NCBI GenBank assembly: GCA_028280855.1
Contig: JANQLA010000043.1
Location: 1-52,330 of the forward strand
Origin: Melioribacteraceae bacterium
Lineage (GTDB): Bacteria; Bacteroidota; Ignavibacteria; Ignavibacteriales; Melioribacteraceae
Direction: 5' to 3'
DNA length: 52,330 nt
The notes below the pieces were generated by a model that was not told the DNA's origin, did no database searches, and saw only the letters and a program-made list of their open reading frames with translations. A program made the position numbers and the translations under genes. Within the stretch, counting starts at the first letter, position 1; the number at the start of each line of letters is the position of its first letter. This document shows positions 15,526 through 22,675 of the stretch, in pieces.

Positions 15526-17148
15526 TCATAATTTTGGATTCAATCTTTTATTTAATTCTAATAATATTTTATGAGATCTTTTTTTCAAAAACTTTTCGTA
15601 ATCATCTTCCCAAATACCAAAAGTATCTACGTGGATTAGATGTGATTTCATTGAGTCATAAAAGTAATCATTATCTTTTTGAAACTTTTTAAGATATATT
15701 TTTGGGGGTTTTGTTCTTATTATATGTTTGTTTGTATAAGCATCAATCAACGTAATATTTACAATTGTATTGGCTTCCCAATTTTCATAACCTTGATTCT
15801 TCAAGTATGACTTCGGGAAAAAGTGATGATAGTTTCTACTATTGGCTGCCTTAAGCCACGAATTATCTAAGTTTATTAGGCTATTTGAATCAAAAGATTT
15901 TGGCTCAAAATAAGAATAGAGGCATAATATAGCTTTGCAAAAGGCGTCTCCGGTGCTAAACCAATAATAAATCAAATCATCTTCATTTAGATTAACTTCT
16001 TCTCCACGGTAAGATGGTTTTTGTTCTTTTAATATTTTATCGATTTTCTTTAAATCAGCAGCAATCTTACTTTCTTGTGCATTTGAAAACCGACTGGAAA
16101 GAGAAGCCCACCAAAAATATTGAGTTAAAAGTTTGTTCTGAATTTTTGTGGGATTTTTGAAATTATTTTTTATAAAAAAGTAAGTAAATGGGACTAACAA
16201 AATATTATAAGGCAGAATACGAGAAACTTTTATTCTTAACTGACTTCTGAAATAATCGACTGTTGTAAATATGCCTTCTTTAACTGTTGCCCATTCGTTG
16301 ATAAATTTTGTTTTATTTAGTTTGAGTATGTCCTTTCGTCTAATCTGTTTTGTGAGATGCGCAGAAATACATTGAAGAATAACTTGGCTGGGTATCGTTT
16401 CATAGTGAGCGGTGACTAAATCCTTTTCACTGTTTTTTGAATCAACAAGTTTATCATATTCATCAGCTAAATCGAAATTAAGTTTGTGATCATAGGTTTT
16501 TGCGACCATAATTTCAAACAAACTCAATTCTGTTCCACCAGTATTAATTCTCGTGAAAATATCACAAGCTATGTCAAGTGGATATTCTGAAATTAAAATA
16601 GTAGAGAAATCGTATCCAGTCAATCTTTGTTTGTATATCTCAATTTTCTTCAATGTATCTTTGTCGTACTCATCTAAAAATTCAGTAAAATTACCGTTTA
16701 ACAGTTTATAGACTGAAATTGTATTTGTCACTTCTTCCGATGAAGTTAAAACAATATTTTCATCACTTTCAGACCTTTTACTTAAATCAATGGTAATATC
16801 CTTATAATCAATTTCAACACCATCTTTGGTTATTATTAATCCTTTGCGCACCGCATATAAAGATGTTATTCTTTGTTGTCCGTCAAGAACATACTGAACA
16901 TAATCTCCTTTTCGTTTTGGAGGTAAATTTGCATTTCCAATATTTTTAAAGTGTCTTAATTCTTCCTTGGTTTTCCAAAGAATAAAAGTACCAATAGGAT
17001 ATCCTTTTAATACACTATCAATTAATGAGGCAGTTTGTTCTTTGCCCCAAACAAAATCCCTCTGAAATTTGGGTAGTTTTATTATTCCTCGGTCAATATC
17101 ATTAAATAAATGTTCATATTTCTTGGGTTGATTTTCAGGTTGAAGCAT
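15526..17148 (-). CDS. DUF262 / HNH protein (GmrSD-like, probable anti-phage nuclease)
   Basis: The protein has 540 residues. The N-terminal DUF262 (ParB/Srx-like) domain has LPKFQRDFVW (25-34), SVLKGYPIGTFILW (45-58) and the nucleotide-binding DGQQRITSLYAV (89-100), plus FTRINTGGTELSLFEI. The C-terminal part carries RNYHHFFPKSYL (His441-His442) and NITLIDAYTNKHI, an HNH-like arrangement as in DUF1524/GmrD nucleases. Such proteins often restrict modified phage DNA in a nucleotide-dependent way. Cytoplasmic. Its cassette is bounded by the 10-base pair GTTATATAGC (15511) / GCTATATAAC (17167). The defence role is inferred from the family. Confidence 0.83.
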   Translation of the reverse strand: MLQPENQPKKYEHLFNDIDRGIIKLPKFQRDFVWGKEQTASLIDSVLKGYPIGTFILWKTKEELRHFKNIGNANLPPKRKGDYVQYVLDGQQRITSLYAVRKGLIITKDGVEIDYKDITIDLSKRSESDENIVLTSSEEVTNTISVYKLLNGNFTEFLDEYDKDTLKKIEIYKQRLTGYDFSTILISEYPLDIACDIFTRINTGGTELSLFEIMVAKTYDHKLNFDLADEYDKLVDSKNSEKDLVTAHYETIPSQVILQCISAHLTKQIRRKDILKLNKTKFINEWATVKEGIFTTVDYFRSQLRIKVSRILPYNILLVPFTYFFIKNNFKNPTKIQNKLLTQYFWWASLSSRFSNAQESKIAADLKKIDKILKEQKPSYRGEEVNLNEDDLIYYWFSTGDAFCKAILCLYSYFEPKSFDSNSLINLDNSWLKAANSRNYHHFFPKSYLKNQGYENWEANTIVNITLIDAYTNKHIIRTKPPKIYLKKFQKDNDYFYDSMKSHLIHVDTFGIWEDDYEKFLKKRSHKILLELNKRLNPKL

Positions 17149-17166
17149 TATAACCTCTTTTTCTTA

Positions 17167-17397
17167 GCTATATAACAGCGTGGCAAATAACCGGAGCCCA
17201 AGAACAAGAATGCCGATTAAAAGTACAACGCCAATAATTTAGCAGCCGGATTGTAAATTCAATCACACAAGCCGGTTGCAGCAATTTAATTTATTAGTAC
17301 ACTGCCGAACTGCAATGTTTTATTTACAACTAAACTTAAGAACAGCACAATTGTCGCATACATTGCGGCGTCCATGTTGATTTGCTGGTTATATGCC
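17167..17397. repeat. attC-like cassette spacer S8
   Basis: It begins GCTATATAAC (17167-17176), the complement of the end of S7. It ends GTTATATGCC (17388-17397), the complement of GGCATATAAC at 18307. AACAGC...CAAAT near the left pairs with ATTTGCTGGTT near the right with bulges. CCCAAGAACAAGAATGCCGATTAAAAG shares its central part with S7. Confidence 0.65.
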
Positions 17398-17399
17398 TT

Positions 17400-18296
17400 T
17401 TATAATCTATCAAATTTTCTTATAACAGGTTTATCATTAAACACACTCAATATTCTGTAAACATTTTTCAATACGACTTCAGATATATTTTTATAATCTT
17501 TGCGTAAACAAAATACTGAGTTGACAGTTTTCATAAAGGATAATCCAGTAGTATGGGTAAAAACGAAATGAGTATTCGTAGTGTAGACACCTAATATTCT
17601 TGGCGTAAAACGCAATGTGTCATCGAATATTTTAATAAGAACTTCATCATCTTGTGACAACTTAAGTTGGCGTTCTCTGATAAATTCTTCATCGTTTTGA
17701 TAAGGATATTCTTCAGTGAATTCAATTACGTCATCTAAGCCAATTCCGAATATTCCATAAGTATCATTTGCTGATAATTTCTTGTTGAAGTCTCGTAAGT
17801 ATTTATCAATTTTATTTCTATTAATTGTATTCGGATGCTTACATTGTATTTCAATTCCGTTATAAATAATATCATTATTATTTAATTCTTGCGGAAGAAC
17901 AGGTATCATACCTCGATGCGTTAACATCGAAGCAGTAAATATTTCCAATTCAAAATCTTTGAAATTATTTTCACCAGTCGGACTGGGGCGACCATACTGA
18001 TATTCACCAGTGTTCATAGCTCTAATCTGATTTGTAAAAATTACATTATTGTACCATAGTTCACGAAGATTATCACACAAAACACTTTGGACTAGAACAG
18101 GTTTGATTGTATAAATACTAACATCGGCATCAGGAGGTAAAGCTAGATATTTATTTACTTCATCGAATAAAAGTTGAATTCCACTTTCTGGGATCAAATC
18201 TATTTTATTAAAATCAACCATAAGTATTAAGAAATCTCTATCAGCTTCGACTACATATTGATGATATTGGTATATCTCTCTTTTTTTCATATTCAT
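17400..18296 (-). CDS. Hypothetical protein, possible PD-(D/E)XK nuclease
   Basis: The protein has 298 residues and no family I can name with certainty. A central segment looks like a restriction-endonuclease core: a helix with acidic residue (FKDFELEIFTASML), then ELNNNDIIYNGIEIQCKHP, where Asp ... Glu-x-Gln-x-Lys fits a variant PD-(D/E)XK active site, followed by the helix NRNKIDKYLRDFNKKL. A late FVFTHTTGLSF segment is hydrophobic but short. Cytoplasmic, no signal peptide. It lies next to the DUF262 nuclease cassette, and its own cores form the clearest matched pair (GTTATATGCC / GGCATATAAC). Start may be at Met1 or Met3. Confidence 0.5.
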   Translation of the reverse strand: MNMKKREIYQYHQYVVEADRDFLILMVDFNKIDLIPESGIQLLFDEVNKYLALPPDADVSIYTIKPVLVQSVLCDNLRELWYNNVIFTNQIRAMNTGEYQYGRPSPTGENNFKDFELEIFTASMLTHRGMIPVLPQELNNNDIIYNGIEIQCKHPNTINRNKIDKYLRDFNKKLSANDTYGIFGIGLDDVIEFTEEYPYQNDEEFIRERQLKLSQDDEVLIKIFDDTLRFTPRILGVYTTNTHFVFTHTTGLSFMKTVNSVFCLRKDYKNISEVVLKNVYRILSVFNDKPVIRKFDRL

Positions 18297-18413
18297 CTAT
18301 TTATTTGGCATATAACGATTTCTATCTTTCAAACCGTAAACACAAAATAATTGTGCCTCTTCTCCTCAAGCTCTATTTTAAGTTTTCCACAACCAAAAAT
18401 AAGGAGTCCAAAA

Positions 18414-19733
18414 ATGAACCCGCAACGCTTGAAAGAAAAAAGGCACTTTGTATCAGACAAAATAATAATTGGAATCGACCCTGCAAAACGCAATCATCAT
18501 GTAATGATTATAAATCAATTAGGCATTCCATATTCTAAATCATTTACCTTTACTAATACTTACAAAGGATTTACTGAAGAACTCTGGATCAAATTAGAGC
18601 GTGTACTAATGGAAATTGATCCTTTGAAAATAGTATTTGCTGTTGAGATATCGATAAATCTTTGGCAAAAGCTATGTCATTTCCTTCATAATAAAGGATT
18701 TTCCGTTTTGATGGTAAGTCCATTATATACAAAGCATGAACGCCCAAAGATGGACAATACGTACTCTAAATCGGACCCGAAGGATTCTCTTGCCATAGCT
18801 AATTGTGCCCGGCAAGGTTACTTCAATTTCTATAAACACTACCCCGATGCAGAAGATGCAATGCACAGACTTACAATAACTTATGAAAAGCTAAAAGTAC
18901 AGATGACGCAAGTTAAGCAAAGGATAAGATCACAAGTAGAACTTATCTTTCCTGAATTACCCTTTGTACTTGATCTTGATACCGATACAGCACGACTACT
19001 TCTTCGTAAGTATATTACTCCGAAAGAGTTCTTTAAGTTGAACATATTTGAGGAAATTTCCGTAGTTGAAAAAGTTTCCCAAAAACAGCACGGACGAAAA
19101 ACTCTTATCAGAATTAAGGATACAGCCGTAAACACTATAGGAATAACTTTGGGTACTGACTCACTTTTCGCCGAAAAACTTACTATGCTTGCATGGTTAA
19201 ACCAGCATGCTCTTCTAAAAGAACAAATGGAATTAGTAATAGCAGAACTGGTTAGTTTGGCAGAACAAACCCCTTACTTTGATATCATTAAAAGTATAAA
19301 AGGAATATCGAAAATTACAGCCTCCCGATTTATTGCCGAGTTGCGTGATCCGGGATACTTTACCAACTATAAACAAATAGAAGCTTTTGCCGGGACCAAT
19401 CTAAAACTCTCTCAGTCTGGCAAGTATACTGGTTACCGTAGGATAACTCACATAGGCAACCACAGGCTAAGGGCGCTTATTTACAAAATGGCTGAAGAAA
19501 CCAAAAACCACATTCCGGAAATAAGAATACGTTACCTTAAACGACAGATGAAGCAAGCGCGCTACAGAAAGAATGTTATGGCATGTGCTTCTAATATGCT
19601 CAAACTAATTGCTGCTATGATAAAAGAGAACCACACTTACCAATACAAAGAAAAGGCAGTAGAAGAACTAAGAGGACTGGAAACGGAGTACCGGGAGTTT
19701 AAGAAAAAGAAGAAATATAAAAAGTCGGCATAG
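18414..19733 (+). CDS. IS110-family transposase (DEDD recombinase), element A
   Basis: ATG 18414 is chosen because AAGGAG lies at 18401-18406; an upstream in-frame ATG at 18351 has no such site. The product has 439 residues. N-terminal RuvC-like DEDD domain: Asp in GIDPAKRNHHV, Glu in FAVEISINLW, and two Asp in YSKSDPKDSLAIA. A coiled-coil middle (LTITYEKLKVQMTQVKQRIRSQ) leads to the C-terminal Transposase_20 domain (ISKITASRFIAELRDPGYFTNYKQIEAFAGTNLKLSQSGKYTG). The serine that serves as nucleophile in IS110 recombinases should lie in SQSGKY. It appears intact. It differs clearly from element B's transposase, so this is a separate lineage. Confidence 0.92.
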   Translation: MNPQRLKEKRHFVSDKIIIGIDPAKRNHHVMIINQLGIPYSKSFTFTNTYKGFTEELWIKLERVLMEIDPLKIVFAVEISINLWQKLCHFLHNKGFSVLMVSPLYTKHERPKMDNTYSKSDPKDSLAIANCARQGYFNFYKHYPDAEDAMHRLTITYEKLKVQMTQVKQRIRSQVELIFPELPFVLDLDTDTARLLLRKYITPKEFFKLNIFEEISVVEKVSQKQHGRKTLIRIKDTAVNTIGITLGTDSLFAEKLTMLAWLNQHALLKEQMELVIAELVSLAEQTPYFDIIKSIKGISKITASRFIAELRDPGYFTNYKQIEAFAGTNLKLSQSGKYTGYRRITHIGNHRLRALIYKMAEETKNHIPEIRIRYLKRQMKQARYRKNVMACASNMLKLIAAMIKENHTYQYKEKAVEELRGLETEYREFKKKKKYKKSA

Positions 19734-20155
19734 ATTATTCTCTGTTCTTTCACATGGCTTGATTAACCAGGAGAAGCTTTACTTAAAACCAGGGAGCGCT
19801 CTACAAGTTTTATTATAGTTCCGGGTAGGCTGATCGCTTAGCTGCATTAAAGGATCAAGCTTTATCATTTGATCGCTTTGACTAACGGATATGACAGCTT
19901 GCCCGGTTCTTGTTTGAAGCGAATAAGATAATTTGTATAAATATAAAATCAACCTAATTATATTGACGGAAGTAAGGTTAGCTTAAACAAGAAAACTTAA
20001 AACCGGGAAATCTTATCCGGAGCTATGAAAATAAAATTTAAGGGGTGAAGTCTATACATAGGGATATAATTAGCCCAATACATTGTGTTTTTATACAGTT
20101 TGTCAAAGAACTTTATTTTTATTTAAGTATTTCTTTCTTGACTTATAGCAAGTAG
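19734..20155 (+). ncRNA. Candidate guide (bridge/seeker) RNA region of IS110 element A
   Basis: The non-coding 3' end is rich in complementary blocks. TTCTTGTTTGAAGC (19907-19920) pairs with GCTTAAACAAGAA (19981-19993) with one bulge, and CCCGGTT (19902-19908) can pair with AACCGGG (20001-20007). IS1111-type elements encode a structured guide RNA in this position that selects the target. The RNA itself, its ends and its guide loops are inferred, not seen. Confidence 0.45.
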
Positions 20156-20369
20156 GGGTTGCCGCTAAGCCGCCGCCCAGAACAGCAATGCTTACCTTGC
20201 AACGAATGTTTATAATTTGTAGCCGCCAGTAAATTCAACCGAACTGGCGGCGACCTAACTTATCCCATAGGGATCCCTTCGGGACATTTACAAACTCATT
20301 AGAACAAAATGCCAAACAAAAAACGTAAACCCGAAAATTGCACCCAACTAAAACCGGTTCGGTGGTCGG

Positions 20370-21970
20370 TCTTGAGTCCACAATTTCGGAATTGCCAAAA
20401 TTAACTTATTTAATGAACTTGCAAAAAGTAGAGCAAGCAGAAGTAGCAGTCACGCGGACTGGTGCCATAAGTGCCCGTGCTTGAGTATTGCTCTGGTAAA
20501 TTTTGTTTAACTTATTGGTGGATCCACAATATTGGATACCCCGTTTAGCAATTTAACTTATAATTCATTTACCAGGCTTGCACTGCTATTATTCCCCATC
20601 ATTTATTTGGAGCGATGATGGCAAAACGCAAGTTTAAAGTTATCAACGAACAAGCGGCTGGAATAGATATCGGAAGCCGCGAAATTTTTATTGCTCTCCA
20701 TTCCGGAGAAGTCAAATCATTCGGTACATTCACTTCTAATTTTAAGTCTGCTGTTGAATATCTTATCAAAAATAATATTGTAACCGTTGCAATGGAATCC
20801 ACCGGTGTTTATTGGGTTACTCTTTACGATATGATAGAACAAGCCGGTATTAAAGTTTGTCTTGTTAAAAGCACAATGGTTAAAAACGTACCAGGTCGTA
20901 AAACAGATGTCTCCGATTGTCAATGGATTCAACAATTACACTCCTATGGCTTACTCAGAGCTTCTTTTATACCCGATGATCAAACCCGTAAAATTCGTTC
21001 CTATGTACGTTTACGCAAAACAAACATTCGTCTTGCAAGTGATCACATCCGTCGTGCTCAAAAAGCCCTCGATCTTATGAATATCAAACTCCATTTTGTT
21101 ATTTGCCAAATCAACGGAGTAAGCGGGTTAAAAATCATTAATGCTATACTCAATGGTGAACGTGATCTTCAAAAACTTGTCGAACTTTGCGACAGGCAAA
21201 TACTGAAAGCAAAACGGCAGAAAGTAATTGATTCCCTCGAAGGTAACTACCGGGAAGAACATCTCTTTGCACTTAAACAAGCTATCGATGGTTATGAGTT
21301 CTATCAGAAGCAAACATACCAGTGCGATAAAGAAATTGAGAAACTACTAAATGACATTAACTGGGAGAAACCTGTTCCTCCAGATATTAAAAAACCTAAA
21401 CCTATACGTCATAACAAACCACAAATTGAAAACCTACACCTTAACCTGATGAAAATGACAAACGGAAATGATCCTTCACAAATAACCGGACTTACTGACT
21501 CAACTTTACTACAGCTTATTGCGGAAGTTGGAACTGACATGAGTAAATGGATAACAGAAAAACACTTTACTTCATGGCTCGGTCTGGCTCCTAACACTCA
21601 TCAATCCGGTACATCGTTTAAAAAGCGTAAAATCCGCAACTCATCTAATGCAGGTCAGATATTTAGAATTGCTGCTCAAACTTTGGTGCTCAGTAAGCAT
21701 AATGCAATCGGCGCTTTCTATAGAAGAATACAATCCAAGAAAGGTAAGCTTCATGCGATGAAGGCAGCAGCAAGGAAGCTTGCAATATGCTATTATAATG
21801 TTATGACTAAAGGTATCGATTATGTAGAGTATGGTATTCAACAGTATGAACAAAAAATCAAAGAACAACGTGTTAAATCTTTACAACGTCAAGCAAAACG
21901 TTATGGCTTTATTTTATCTCCTAAACTCGAATGACTTAATCATCCGAGGGTTGGTTCATTAGCAGCAACA
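20370..21970 (+). mobile_element. IS110-family insertion sequence B
   Basis: The limits come from comparison with the deleted copy at 13531-14070. Shared sequence starts at CTTGAGTCCACAATTTC and ends at GGTTCATTAGCARCAAC. It is about 1.6 kb, with ~245 bases before and ~35 after the transposase, the layout of the IS110 subgroup, where the guide RNA precedes the gene. The right end lies one or two bases from the core GTTATAC (21972-21978), as in the deleted copy beside GGCTATAC. Confidence 0.75.
20615..21934 (+). CDS. IS110-family transposase (DEDD recombinase), element B
   Basis: The protein has 439 residues from ATG 20615 (or 20618), preceded by TTTGGAG. Catalytic DEDD residues are visible: AGIDIGSREIFIAL (Asp), VAMESTGVYWVTL (Glu) and GRKTDVSDCQWIQQL (two Asp). 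The C-terminal domain has ITGLTDSTLLQLIAEVG ... FTSWLGLAPNTHQSGTSFKKRKI; the Ser in HQSGTS occupies the expected nucleophile position. The gene looks complete and probably functional. Fragments of the same transposase are found at 13630-14037, so this family has been active in the cassette array more than once. Confidence 0.93.
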   Translation: MMAKRKFKVINEQAAGIDIGSREIFIALHSGEVKSFGTFTSNFKSAVEYLIKNNIVTVAMESTGVYWVTLYDMIEQAGIKVCLVKSTMVKNVPGRKTDVSDCQWIQQLHSYGLLRASFIPDDQTRKIRSYVRLRKTNIRLASDHIRRAQKALDLMNIKLHFVICQINGVSGLKIINAILNGERDLQKLVELCDRQILKAKRQKVIDSLEGNYREEHLFALKQAIDGYEFYQKQTYQCDKEIEKLLNDINWEKPVPPDIKKPKPIRHNKPQIENLHLNLMKMTNGNDPSQITGLTDSTLLQLIAEVGTDMSKWITEKHFTSWLGLAPNTHQSGTSFKKRKIRNSSNAGQIFRIAAQTLVLSKHNAIGAFYRRIQSKKGKLHAMKAAARKLAICYYNVMTKGIDYVEYGIQQYEQKIKEQRVKSLQRQAKRYGFILSPKLE

Positions 21971-21996
21971 TGTTATACTTACTTTTTTATAAACAA

Positions 21997-22674
21997 TTAC
22001 TCAATAAAAAATTGATTGAGTCTTTCACTATTATCATTGCAAAACAAATTTATGGAAGTCTTTACATGATTCCCAAACTCATTTGGCTTTGGGTAGAAGT
22101 GTGGTTCACGCACATTTCCATTTGGATGAAACAATCCTAATTGATATAACGAACCTATTATTTCAGGTTTATCATTTATCGAATAACCTCGATTCTGCCA
22201 AAATGATTGTATGATTTTTACATACGCTGCAGCATATAGAATGTTTAGTGAATCATTTTTAAGTTTTTCAATAAGCTGGAATGGTGATTTACTAACTTCT
22301 AAAGCCTTTTCATATTTTCTACCACAATAAAATACACTGGTGCTATCTGACAATTGTTTTTCAATAAAATATGCTGTCTTAATCTTTACCTGTGAAAAGC
22401 CAATTGAACTGTTTTGACCAACTCTTGCGATTAGTTCGTCAAAGGCTTCATCTGTCCAATCATAGTTTTTTGTTCTTTCTGTATAAATTATTGCTGAGAG
22501 GTATGAAGCATTTATATCAAACGTTTCAGCAGCAAGTGAAATTAATTGCTTTCTTTCAATTATTTTTGAAAAAGCTACTTCTGGCGCTTCTGAGAATAAA
22601 AGATTATAACAGAAGAATAAAAATAGGAAAGGAGGATAATGATACCCCTTATTTTTTTCCAGCAAAAACTTCAT
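21997..22674 (-). CDS. Lytic-transglycosylase-like secreted protein
   Basis: The protein has 225 residues. An N-terminal hydrophobic stretch (YPPFLFLFFCYNLLFSEA) suggests export. Residues ~45-110 resemble a lysozyme-fold transglycosylase: YLSAIIYTERTKNYDW carries a Glu at the catalytic position, and NSSIGFSQVKIKTAYFIEKQL resembles the conserved S-G-QV-P-TA segment. The rest (YAAAYVKIIQSFWQNRGYSI) fits the helical scaffold. It may act on peptidoglycan or be a structural relative. It lies one base from the phospholipase C-like gene and shares its cassette (cores at 21972 and 25675). Confidence 0.55.
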   Translation of the reverse strand: MKFLLEKNKGYHYPPFLFLFFCYNLLFSEAPEVAFSKIIERKQLISLAAETFDINASYLSAIIYTERTKNYDWTDEAFDELIARVGQNSSIGFSQVKIKTAYFIEKQLSDSTSVFYCGRKYEKALEVSKSPFQLIEKLKNDSLNILYAAAYVKIIQSFWQNRGYSINDKPEIIGSLYQLGLFHPNGNVREPHFYPKPNEFGNHVKTSINLFCNDNSERLNQFFIE

Positions 22675-22675
22675 A

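Larger units (their letters stand above)
18320..20155 (+). mobile_element. IS110-family insertion sequence A
   Basis: The limits are estimated from where S9 core (ATAACG at left) and spacer sequence (GTTGCCGCTAA at right) resume. About 95 bases precede the transposase and about 420 follow it. A short left and long right non-coding end is the IS1111-subgroup layout, where the guide (seeker/bridge) RNA lies downstream of the transposase. Exact ends are not determined. Confidence 0.65.
18307..21980. repeat. attC-like cassette spacer S9, expanded by two IS110 elements
   Basis: It starts GGCATATAAC (18307-18316) and ends GTTATACTT (21972-21980), partner of AAGTATAAC at 25675. Between the two insertions (about 20156-20369) lies ordinary spacer: TTGCCGCTAAGCCGCCGCCC, AGAACAGCAATGC, then ACCTAACTTATCCCATAGGG and ACATTTACAAACTCATTAG. 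Without the insertions the site would be about 235 bases, similar to S8. Confidence 0.6.

Noticed and set aside
7898-21980. Repeated spacers considered as a CRISPR array
   Set aside because: Units are hundreds of bases apart with genes between, only partly alike, and no cas genes are present.
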